From contig DBXY01000022.1 in the NCBI GenBank assembly GCA_002309765.1, forward strand, positions 115,526 through 179,525: a stretch of 64,000 bases of DNA, written 5' to 3'. Both the position numbers and the translations under genes were made by a program. Below, one piece after another: positions 26,573 through 34,376 of this stretch (position 1 is its first letter; every line of letters starts with the position of its first letter). Origin of the DNA: Verrucomicrobia bacterium UBA1200. Lineage in GTDB: Bacteria > Verrucomicrobiota > Kiritimatiellia > RFP12 > UBA1067. Below the pieces are notes generated by a model. The model was not told where the DNA came from. It saw only the letters and a list, made by a program, of their open reading frames with translations, and made no database searches.

Positions 26573-29125
26573 ATGAGGATTGGTTTTATTGCATTCATAG
26601 CATTGGCGGCGGCGGCGTTCGGGGGTACTGAACCGACCTCGCTCGACGAGGCGCTCGCCCTCTGCCGGCGCACATACGACTACGTGGCGAAGTCGCTGCC
26701 CGCAAATGAAGCACACCGGTTCAAGCAGGAGCTGGCAGTCGATGAGAAATGGGCCGCGGCGGCGAAGAGTCCGCAGGAGCGCGCGATAGTGGAGAAGGTG
26801 GTGCGCCGTCTCAGGCGTAGAATCCTGTTCGCCCACCCTGACCTTCAGTTCGACCGACTCCTCTGCGTGCAGCGCGATGTGCCGTTCTCGCAGTTCAACC
26901 ACATGGTGGACCAGTATCTCGGACGCTTCTCGCACGCCGGCCCCGGCCTCGTGGTGCTGGAGAACTGGCGCACCTTCCCCGAGAAGAAGGTGCTACTCGC
27001 CGGCAAGCTGCCCGAAGGCTGCGTGCTCAATCCCGATCTGCACTGGGACGCCGACCGCATCCTCTTCGCGTTCTGCGACCACACGCGTTCCCCCGAGGCC
27101 GATGCCGAGGCGCTCAAGGTGCCGAAGATCCTCGGCCCCAATGTACCCGAACGCCATCTCGTGCACCGCCGCTACTTCATCTACGAATGCGCGGCCGACG
27201 GTAGCTGGGTGCGCCAGCTCACGGGCGGCCCCGGCGACCCTATGGAGACCGTGGACGGCAGGCAGACGGTGATGATCGAGGACATCGACCCGTGCTATCT
27301 CCCCGACGGCGGCTTCCTCTTCTCGTCCACACGCTGCCAGACGTTCGGCCGATGCCACTGGGGACGCTACACGCCGAGCTTCCTCATGTACCGCGGCGAA
27401 GTGCCGCCCGTGGGAGCGTCCGCGCCGTTCGACTGCCATATTAGCCGCTTCTCCTTCGGTGAGGCGAACGAGTGGGAGCCTAGCGTGATGGACGACGGAC
27501 GCATCGCCTACACGCGCTGGGACTACATAAACCGCAATTCCGCTCGCTTCCACTCGCTGTGGGCAGTGCGCCCCGACGGCACCGCCGTCTCCCACCTCTA
27601 CGGCAACTGGTCGCGCAACATCACCGGATCGGCCGAAGTGAAGAGCGTGCCCGGCACGCACCTTCTCGTGGCCACCGCCACCGCGCACCACGCGATCACC
27701 GGCGGCTCGCTCTATCTCATCGACCCGCGCAAGGGCGAGGACGGGCTTGATCCCGTCACGCGCCTCACGCCGGAAATTCCTTTACCAGAGAGCGAAGGAT
27801 GGAAGTTCCCCGGCTTCTACGCGGCCCCCATGCCGGTGAATGACACGCTTTTCTTCGCGAGCTACACGGACGATCCCGGCTGGTATCCGCCCGGCCACCC
27901 GCAGCATGTGAGCGGCATGGCCGCATGGCCCGAATCCCGCTCCAGCGCGATATGGCTCGTCGACACGCTCGGCGGACGCGAACTCATCTACAAGGATCCC
28001 GCGTTCGGCACGTACAACCCAATCCCCATCGTTAAGCGCAAGAAGCCGCCCGTGCTCGCGTCCTCGCTTCCTCCCAACGCAGACGGCACCGGTGTCTGCT
28101 ACGTGGAGAACTGCTACGACAGCCGTCATGGCATCCCCGCCGGATCGATCGCCGCCCTGCGCGTCAATCTTCTGCACGGGCTCACGATCGCTCAGCGCGA
28201 GACGCCCAGTCGGTACAACGATGTGGAGATTCACAAGGAGCCGCTCGGCACGGTGCCGGTGAACGCCGACGGCTCGGCCGCGTTCCGAATCCCGGCGGGC
28301 GTGCCGTTGCAACTGCAGGCCATCGACACAAACGGCATGGCCGTCCTGACCATGCGCAGCTTCATCTACTCGCAGAAGGGCGAAGTGCAGGGATGCACCG
28401 GCTGCCACGAGGACAAGCGAACCAGCCGTGCGGCGGTGCTCCGTCCCGAAGGCGTGAAGGTGCACGACATCAAACCCGAGGTTGACCTTGGCTACAAGGG
28501 GTGTTTCCGCTACGCGCTATCGGTGCAGCCGATCTTCGACCGCAAGTGCATATCCTGCCACGGCCTCGGCAAGGCACCGAGCTTCATTGGCGCGGAAGGG
28601 CACCACCGCCTTGTCAAGGACAGGCAGGTGGCGTTCATCCACGGCTATGCCGAGACGGACATTTCACGTCCGCACGACTACTTTGCCGCCGCGAGCGCGC
28701 TTACGAAGCGCCTGATGGCCGGGCACGGGCCGAAGCTCACGCCCGAGGAGTGGAGCACGCTGATTCTCTGGATGGACATGGGCGTGCCGGAGCATTCCAT
28801 CGGCGGATACGGATGGAACCGTCCTGAGACGCGCGCCGTCGATCCCGAAGGCGAGAAGGCGCTGCGCGAGGCCGTCGCCGCGAAGGTAGGCGCGGAAGTG
28901 GCGGCGCAACCGTTCGACGCGCTCGTGAACCGCGGCGACGAGACGAAGAGCCGGGTGCTGTGGCTCTGCCGGGACGAAGACCGAGATGCGCTGCTGGCAC
29001 TCTGCCGAAAGTCGCTCAAGCCGCACCCCGCTTCGGACATTCAGGGCACGTGCGGACGAGATGACGCGTGCGAGTGCCACAGCTGCTGGGTGCGCCGCGG
29101 CGGCTACAACAAGCCGAAGCGCTGA
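26573..29125 (+). CDS. Exported diheme protein related to hydrazine synthase alpha subunit (paralog 1)
   Basis: About 850 residues. The start at 26573 has AAGGAGG six bases upstream; the longer frame would use a GTG and read through the ribosome site. A signal peptide ends near 'AAAAFGG'. The central region has beta-propeller-like repeats ('DPCYLPDGGFLFSSTRC', 'MDDGRIAYTRWDYINR', 'WLVDTLGGRELIY'), matching the hydrazine-synthase-alpha-like family found across PVC bacteria. Two c-type heme sites follow: 'CTGCH' (~608-612) and 'CISCH' (~659-663). A third Cys cluster ('CECHSC') ends the protein. No other hydrazine synthase subunits are present, so hydrazine synthesis is not implied. Likely a periplasmic redox or binding protein. 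Tandem with paralog 2. Confidence 0.75.
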   Translation: MRIGFIAFIALAAAAFGGTEPTSLDEALALCRRTYDYVAKSLPANEAHRFKQELAVDEKWAAAAKSPQERAIVEKVVRRLRRRILFAHPDLQFDRLLCVQRDVPFSQFNHMVDQYLGRFSHAGPGLVVLENWRTFPEKKVLLAGKLPEGCVLNPDLHWDADRILFAFCDHTRSPEADAEALKVPKILGPNVPERHLVHRRYFIYECAADGSWVRQLTGGPGDPMETVDGRQTVMIEDIDPCYLPDGGFLFSSTRCQTFGRCHWGRYTPSFLMYRGEVPPVGASAPFDCHISRFSFGEANEWEPSVMDDGRIAYTRWDYINRNSARFHSLWAVRPDGTAVSHLYGNWSRNITGSAEVKSVPGTHLLVATATAHHAITGGSLYLIDPRKGEDGLDPVTRLTPEIPLPESEGWKFPGFYAAPMPVNDTLFFASYTDDPGWYPPGHPQHVSGMAAWPESRSSAIWLVDTLGGRELIYKDPAFGTYNPIPIVKRKKPPVLASSLPPNADGTGVCYVENCYDSRHGIPAGSIAALRVNLLHGLTIAQRETPSRYNDVEIHKEPLGTVPVNADGSAAFRIPAGVPLQLQAIDTNGMAVLTMRSFIYSQKGEVQGCTGCHEDKRTSRAAVLRPEGVKVHDIKPEVDLGYKGCFRYALSVQPIFDRKCISCHGLGKAPSFIGAEGHHRLVKDRQVAFIHGYAETDISRPHDYFAAASALTKRLMAGHGPKLTPEEWSTLILWMDMGVPEHSIGGYGWNRPETRAVDPEGEKALREAVAAKVGAEVAAQPFDALVNRGDETKSRVLWLCRDEDRDALLALCRKSLKPHPASDIQGTCGRDDACECHSCWVRRGGYNKPKR

Positions 29126-29148
29126 TTTTGAAGGTCGCGTCTCGTAAA
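28907..29148 (+). repeat. 242-bp perfect direct repeat, copy 1
   Basis: Identical to 31630-31871. It covers the last ~72 codons of paralog 1 and 23 bases past the stop, while sequence upstream of it diverges clearly. Confidence 0.95.
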
Positions 29149-29149
29149 T

Positions 29150-29182
29150 GGTTAGTGTGAAATTTCTAATTTTACCACCTTG
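29150..29182 (+). repeat. 3'-flank repeat, unoccupied site
   Basis: 33 bases from GGTTAGTGTG to CCTTG. The same segment recurs downstream of paralog 2 at 32001-32033 with two mismatches, but there it is separated from the gene by a 128-bp insertion. Confidence 0.8.
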
Positions 29183-29202
29183 ATAAAAAAAGCAGTGCGA
29201 TT

Positions 29203-31848
29203 ATGAACATCAAAATCCTGTTCGTCGCGGTCGTCGCGACGGGATGCACGGCAGCCGCAGTCCTTCCGATGCCGGCGACAACGCCCGAGGAGATTATCGC
29301 CCTCGCGCACCGCACATACGACTATGTGGCGCAAAGCGTGCCCGAAAGGGAGTTAGCCGCACTTAAGGACGAGTTGGCCATTGACGAGGAGTGGTACGCA
29401 GACGCGAAGAAGGCGAACAACGCGCGCGAGATGCGCAACGCCGCGCGTGAGTTGAAGTCGGTGCGCCGCCGCATCCTTTTCAAGCACCCCGACCTCCAGT
29501 TCAAGCGGCTGCTCGCCGTGCAGCGCGGGTTGCCGTTCTCGCAGGAGTCCGGCACCACGGACCAGTACGCCGGTCGCTGGTCTCGTCCGGGACCGGGGCT
29601 AGTGGTGCTCGACAACTGGCAGGGGGCGCCACACAAGACGGTTCTCCTGAAGGATAAGCTTCCCTGGGGTACGGTACTCAATCCTGACCTCCACTGGGAC
29701 GGCGACCGCGTCCTCTTCGCCTTCTGCGACCATACGCGCAAGCCAGAGGCCGATCCGAAGGCGTGCGGCGCACCACCGGTGGTGAAGCTGGAGGACCAGC
29801 GCCTCGACTGGCTGCGGCGCGTCGATCCCGGCAACCCGAACTTCGCGTCGCCGGACGGCCAGTTCTCCGTGATGCACCATCGCTACTTCATCTACGAGGC
29901 GGCGGCGGACGGCAGTTGGGTACGTCAGTTGACGGGCTGTCCCGGCGACTTGATGAAGACATGGGAAGGTCGGCAGACGATCCTGCTGGAGGATGCCGAT
30001 CCGTGCTATCTGCCGGACGGGGGGGTTGTGTTTAACTCCACGCGCTGCCAGACGATCGCCCGCTGCCACGGCGGCCGTTATGTGCCGGCGTGGCTTCTTT
30101 ATCGCGCCGAGCTGCCGCCGCCCGGTGAGATCTGCGCGCGGGACATCCGCCAGCTCTCGTGGGGCGAGGCGAACGAATGGGAGCCGGCCGTGCTGAATGA
30201 CGGGCGCATCTGCTACACGCGCTGGGACTACATAAACCGGCATGCGGTGTGGTTCTCCAGCCTCTGGACCACGAAACCCGACGGCACAGCCGTTGGCCAC
30301 TATTACGGTAACTACTCTAAGACCATCTTCACGACAACCGAGGTGAAACCGATTCCCGGCTCACCGCTTGTTGTCGCCACCGCCGCGTCCCACCACCTCT
30401 TTTCAAGCGGCTCGCTCGTGCTGATCGACACGCGCAATGGTGAGGACGGCGAGGCGCCGCTCACGCGCCTCACGCCTGAGTGTCCCTTTCCCGAAGCGGA
30501 AGGCTGGAAGGGCAGCGGACTCTGGTGCGGACCGATGCCCGTGAACGACACGCTGTTCTTCGCGTCCTACTCGCCGGACACGACGGAATACCCGGAGGGA
30601 CATCCCCGCTTCCACTCGCACAGCTGGACGGCGGCGTGGCCAGACCCGCGCTCGTTCGGCGTGTGGCTCGTGGACACCCTCGGCGGGCGCGAACTCATCT
30701 ACCAAGATCCCGAATGGAGCACGTTCAACCCGATCCCGCTCGTGAAGCGTCCAAAGCCGCCCGCGCTCGTCTCCACGCTGCCGCCCGCCGACAAGGCGCC
30801 GACGAGCGGTCTCTGCTATGTGGAGAACGTCTACGACGCGCGCGTAGAGCTGCCGAAAGGGAGCGTGAAGGCATTGCGGATCAACCGGTTGTTCAACCAG
30901 GGACCGGTGCGCCACTGGTCGTGGAACCAAGGCGGAGACCTAGACATCTACAAAGAATCGCTCGGCACGGTGCCGGTGGCGGCGGACGGGTCGGCGGCGT
31001 TCCGCATCCCGGCCGAGATGCCGATCCAGCTCCAGGCGCTCGACAAGGACGGCATGGCGATCTACACGATGCGCTCGTTCATCTACGCGCAGAAGGGCGA
31101 GATCCAGGGCTGCACTGGTTGCCACGAAAACAAAATGGCGAGCGTCGCGCCCGCGAAGATGCCTGCGGACCGTCATGTGTACGATCCCGTGCCAGAGGTG
31201 GATCTCGGCTATCACGGCCCGTTTAGCTATCCGCGCAGTATACAGCCGATTTTCGACCGCCACTGCATCTCCTGCCACGGACTCGGCAAGGCGCCGGACT
31301 TCATCGGCACGAACGGTATCCGCCGCCTCGTCAAGGACGGGCAGGTGTGCTTCGCGAAGTCCTACGCCGAGACGATCGAGTCGAAGCCCTACGATTACTT
31401 CGCGGCGCCGAGTCCGCTCACGAAGCGGCTCAAGGCGGGACACGGCGGCGCGAAGCTTTCGCCGGACGAGTGGAAGACACTGATCCTCTGGATGGACCTC
31501 AATGTACCGGAGTGGAACATCGGCGGCGGCTACAGCTGGAACCGTCCCGAACTGCGCGAGACAGACCCGGAAGGGGAGAAACGCCTGCGCGAAGCCGTCG
31601 CCGCGAATGTGGGCGCGGAAGTGGTGGCACAACCGTTCGACGCGCTCGTGAACCGCGGCGACGAGACGAAGAGCCGGGTGCTGTGGCTCTGCCGGGACGA
31701 AGACCGAGATGCGCTGCTGGCACTCTGCCGAAAGTCGCTCAAGCCGCACCCCGCTTCGGACATTCAGGGCACGTGCGGACGAGATGACGCGTGCGAGTGC
31801 CACAGCTGCTGGGTGCGCCGCGGCGGCTACAACAAGCCGAAGCGCTGA
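29203..31848 (+). CDS. Exported diheme protein related to hydrazine synthase alpha subunit (paralog 2)
   Basis: 881 residues, same architecture as paralog 1, with signal peptide, beta-propeller-like middle, heme sites 'CTGCH' (~637-641) and 'CISCH' (~688-692) and the same Cys-rich end. It has about 20 extra residues near 195-215 relative to paralog 1. The last 72 residues are identical at DNA level to paralog 1, whereas the rest differs, which points to recent gene conversion. The ATG at 29203 has no clear ribosome binding site, so translation may be weak or coupled. Only 77 bases separate it from paralog 1; co-transcription from 26476 is likely. Function unknown beyond family. Confidence 0.75.
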   Translation: MNIKILFVAVVATGCTAAAVLPMPATTPEEIIALAHRTYDYVAQSVPERELAALKDELAIDEEWYADAKKANNAREMRNAARELKSVRRRILFKHPDLQFKRLLAVQRGLPFSQESGTTDQYAGRWSRPGPGLVVLDNWQGAPHKTVLLKDKLPWGTVLNPDLHWDGDRVLFAFCDHTRKPEADPKACGAPPVVKLEDQRLDWLRRVDPGNPNFASPDGQFSVMHHRYFIYEAAADGSWVRQLTGCPGDLMKTWEGRQTILLEDADPCYLPDGGVVFNSTRCQTIARCHGGRYVPAWLLYRAELPPPGEICARDIRQLSWGEANEWEPAVLNDGRICYTRWDYINRHAVWFSSLWTTKPDGTAVGHYYGNYSKTIFTTTEVKPIPGSPLVVATAASHHLFSSGSLVLIDTRNGEDGEAPLTRLTPECPFPEAEGWKGSGLWCGPMPVNDTLFFASYSPDTTEYPEGHPRFHSHSWTAAWPDPRSFGVWLVDTLGGRELIYQDPEWSTFNPIPLVKRPKPPALVSTLPPADKAPTSGLCYVENVYDARVELPKGSVKALRINRLFNQGPVRHWSWNQGGDLDIYKESLGTVPVAADGSAAFRIPAEMPIQLQALDKDGMAIYTMRSFIYAQKGEIQGCTGCHENKMASVAPAKMPADRHVYDPVPEVDLGYHGPFSYPRSIQPIFDRHCISCHGLGKAPDFIGTNGIRRLVKDGQVCFAKSYAETIESKPYDYFAAPSPLTKRLKAGHGGAKLSPDEWKTLILWMDLNVPEWNIGGGYSWNRPELRETDPEGEKRLREAVAANVGAEVVAQPFDALVNRGDETKSRVLWLCRDEDRDALLALCRKSLKPHPASDIQGTCGRDDACECHSCWVRRGGYNKPKR

Positions 31849-31871
31849 TTTTGAAGGTCGCGTCTCGTAAA
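31630..31871 (+). repeat. 242-bp perfect direct repeat, copy 2
   Basis: Identical to 28907-29148; see copy 1. Confidence 0.95.
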
Positions 31872-31872
31872 C

Positions 31873-31991
31873 GGTTAGCCCGCAGCCCCCGCCCCGCGCG
31901 GGAACATTCATCTTGATAACTTTAGCCGTGTAGAACGTGTAGAGCGTGTAAATCTTTGCGTCCTTTGCGCTCTTTGCGGCTAAAAACCGTT
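31873..31991. repeat. Composite non-coding element, copy B
   Basis: GGTTAGCCCGC, a CGCGCGGGAA block, ATAACTTTAG, GAGCGTGTAAATCTTTGCG and CTCTTTGCGGCTAAAAACC occur in the same order as copy A (26244-26463). The net insertion relative to the site after paralog 1 is 31879-32006. It is bounded by GGTTAG (31873-31878) and GGTAAG (32001-32006). Confidence 0.65.
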
Positions 31992-32030
31992 GTTGTAATA
32001 GGTAAGTGTGAAATTTCTAATTTTACCCCC

Positions 32031-32059
32031 TTGCACATGAGCACAAATTATGGCATAAT
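32031..32059 (+). promoter_or_regulatory. Sigma-70-type promoter for cysK
   Basis: TTGCAC (32031-32036), a 17-base spacer and CATAAT (32054-32059). This predicts a ~97-base leader. A hairpin with arms CCG..TCACC / GGTGA..CGG sits at about 32090-32131. Confidence 0.6.
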
Positions 32060-32162
32060 GAACGCACTTGGCCTCTTTGAGGTGTGATGCCGTAATTTCA
32101 CCATCCCCATAAGGTGATTTCGGACCTAGGTTTCTGACGATTAACTCTAACAGGCGACAACA

Positions 32163-33092
32163 ATGGTTTGCGACACGGTTTTGGAGGCGGTCGGCCACAC
32201 CCCGATGGTGCGGTTGCACCGGATGCTTTTGCCCGGTTCGGCCGAGGTGTTGGTCAAATTTGAAGGGTTGAACGTGGGCGGATCAATCAAGACCCGCACC
32301 GCGCTGAACATGATCGAGGACGCAGAACGGCGCGGATTGATCGGGCCGGACTCGATTATCGTGGAGCCGACCAGCGGCAACCAAGGTATCGGTCTGGCAC
32401 TGGTGGGCGCGGTCCGCGGCTACCGCACCGTGATCATCATGCCCGATTCAGTGAGCGAGGAACGCCGCAAACTGATGCGCCACTACGGTGCCGAAGTGGT
32501 GCTGATCCACGATGCCGGAAACATCGGCGACTGCATCAAGACTTGCGTGGAAACGGCGGAGAAAATGGCCCGCGACGATCCTAGGGTTTTTGTGCCGCAG
32601 CAATTCTCGAACCCCGCCAACCCGGAGGTGCACAAACACCACACCGCGCTGGAAATCATGGAACAGGTCGCCGGACCGATCCACGGGTTCTGTTCCGGCA
32701 TCGGCACCGGCGGCACGCTTTCCGGCATCGGCGAAGTGCTCAAGGCGCAGAATCCCGACATCGAGATTTGGGCGGTCGAACCGCAAAACGCCGCGATTTT
32801 GGCCGGCGGAACGATTGGTACCCACCTGCAGATGGGTATCGGGGACGGACTGATCCCGGACAACCTGAACCAAAGGATTTTCAACGAAATTTACATCGTC
32901 ACCGATGATGAGGCCATCCAAACCGCCCGCGACCTGGCCCGCAAGGAGGGGTTGATGGTGGGCATCTCGGCCGGAACCAACGTTGCGGCCGCACTTCGGC
33001 TCGCGCACAAGCTCGGCCAGGGGAAAACCGTGGTTACCGTATTGCCCGATACGGCGGAACGTTATTTCAGCACCCCGCTTTTCGCGGACTAA
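32163..33092 (+). CDS. cysK: Cysteine synthase family PLP enzyme
   Basis: 309 residues, the normal length. It makes L-cysteine from O-acetylserine and sulfide. The PLP lysine is in 'NVGGSIKTR' (~42) and the phosphate-binding loop in 'GIGTGGTLSGIG' (~180). 'TSGNQGIGLAL' replaces the commoner TSGNTGIGLA, and 'SIKTR' the commoner SVKDR. Both variants suggest an anaerobe-type subclade, and substrate use (O-acetylserine versus another activated serine) is not certain. The ribosome binding site is weak. The ABC ATPase follows 24 bases later, so the two are probably co-transcribed. Confidence 0.85.
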   Translation: MVCDTVLEAVGHTPMVRLHRMLLPGSAEVLVKFEGLNVGGSIKTRTALNMIEDAERRGLIGPDSIIVEPTSGNQGIGLALVGAVRGYRTVIIMPDSVSEERRKLMRHYGAEVVLIHDAGNIGDCIKTCVETAEKMARDDPRVFVPQQFSNPANPEVHKHHTALEIMEQVAGPIHGFCSGIGTGGTLSGIGEVLKAQNPDIEIWAVEPQNAAILAGGTIGTHLQMGIGDGLIPDNLNQRIFNEIYIVTDDEAIQTARDLARKEGLMVGISAGTNVAAALRLAHKLGQGKTVVTVLPDTAERYFSTPLFAD

Positions 33093-33116
33093 CCCCGCAG
33101 GAGGATTTCCAAAGCC

Positions 33117-34214
33117 ATGCCAGTTTCCGTCAACATATCTCATGTGGTAAAAACTTTCGGCGAGTTCACCGCGCTTAAGGACGTGTCCATCGACATCCGC
33201 CCCGGCGAGTTGTTCTTCCTGCTCGGCCCCAGCGGATGCGGGAAAACCACGCTGTTGCGAAGCATCGCCGGTTTCTACACCCCGGATTCGGGGACCATCA
33301 GTATCGGCGAACGGGACGTAACCCGGTTACCGCCACACCGCCGCGACACCGGTATGATGTTCCAAAGTTACGCGTTGTGGCCGCACATGACCCTAGAAGA
33401 GAACGTGGCGTTCGGGTTGGAGATGCGCAAGGTCGGCAAGGCCGAGCGAAACCGGCTGGTAACGGAAGCTCTGGAGCTGGTTCATCTCGCCGACCGGGCA
33501 AAGCAACGGCCAAACCAGCTTTCAGGCGGCCAACAGCAGCGTGTCGCGCTGGCAAGGGCGTTGGTCATCAAACCGCAATGCCTGCTGCTCGACGAACCGT
33601 TGTCGAACCTGGACGCAAAACTGCGTTTGGAGATGCGTACCGATATCCGGCGCATTTGCAAAGATTCCGGCTTGACCGCGATCTACGTCACCCACGACCA
33701 AAAAGAGGCGTTGTCCATCGCCGACCGGCTGGCGGTGATGCACTCCGGCGTGGTGGAGCAGATCGGAACCCCGGCGGAAGTGTACCGTAACCCGACCAAC
33801 CGGTTTGTGGCGGGTTTTATCGGTGAAGGCAACTTCTTTGAGGGCGTGGTGGCTACCGCCAACGGAACTGGGCTGGAAATCAACACACCGTACGGCGACT
33901 TCATCGCCGCCCGGCGGAACGTCAAATTCAGTGCCGGAGACCGGGCAACCTTGTGTATCCGCCCCGAAACCATCCGTTTTGACCCACCGCCTCCTGGGGC
34001 ACCAAACCGAATCGAAACCACCGTGAAAGGCCATGTCTATCTCGGCGAAATCGCGCAACGGACTCTGTTAGCCGCGGCAAAAAACGGCACCGCGCCTTTG
34101 GAACTGAAAGCGTTTGAAATTAACCCGCAAACCGACACTCTGCCCGAAGGTTCGGCCGTCACCTGCTGGGTCGCACCCGAACAAATAATCGTTACCGGAG
34201 AAGACACCGTTTAA
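33117..34214 (+). CDS. ABC transporter ATP-binding protein with TOBE domain (orphan importer ATPase)
   Basis: 365 residues. Walker A 'GPSGCGKTT' (~38-46), Q-loop 'MMFQSYALWPHMT', signature 'LSGGQQQR' (~136), Walker B 'LLLDEP' (~157) and the H-switch 'VTHDQ' are intact. A C-terminal TOBE region (~240-360) is typical of the MalK/PotA/FbpC/CysA importer ATPases. AGGAGG lies 12 bases upstream of the start. No permease or binding protein is nearby, so it either serves a transporter encoded elsewhere or is shared between several. Being next to cysK makes a sulfur substrate possible but this is only inference. Confidence 0.8.
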   Translation: MPVSVNISHVVKTFGEFTALKDVSIDIRPGELFFLLGPSGCGKTTLLRSIAGFYTPDSGTISIGERDVTRLPPHRRDTGMMFQSYALWPHMTLEENVAFGLEMRKVGKAERNRLVTEALELVHLADRAKQRPNQLSGGQQQRVALARALVIKPQCLLLDEPLSNLDAKLRLEMRTDIRRICKDSGLTAIYVTHDQKEALSIADRLAVMHSGVVEQIGTPAEVYRNPTNRFVAGFIGEGNFFEGVVATANGTGLEINTPYGDFIAARRNVKFSAGDRATLCIRPETIRFDPPPPGAPNRIETTVKGHVYLGEIAQRTLLAAAKNGTAPLELKAFEINPQTDTLPEGSAVTCWVAPEQIIVTGEDTV

Positions 34215-34237
34215 TCGCGCATAGCAAACTTATTTGA

Positions 34238-34266
34238 TTGTATTTCACCCGCCTTTTTGATAAATT
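34238..34266 (+). promoter_or_regulatory. Promoter for the giant solenoid gene
   Basis: TTGTAT (34238-34243), a 17-base spacer and TAAATT (34261-34266), with a leader of ~105 bases. Moderate match. Confidence 0.45.
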
Positions 34267-34376
34267 ATTAGCATTTTGTGGAAATGGTGGGGAAGGTTGG
34301 TCGATAATCTTTTCATTTAAGGGTTATTGCCATCTGCTATCTGTCATTGTCGATTACGAACGAAAAGGGAAATGCT

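Larger units (their letters stand above)
31849..32162. other. Intergenic region with inserted element and cysK promoter
   Basis: It contains the tail of the 242-bp repeat, a 128-bp insertion (31879-32006), the 3'-flank repeat (32001-32033), the cysK promoter (32031-32059) and a possible leader hairpin (32090-32131). No gene. Confidence 0.75.

Noticed and set aside
26573..31848. Anammox-type hydrazine synthase operon
   Set aside because: Only alpha-like proteins are present; no beta or gamma subunits, and homologs are common outside anammox bacteria.
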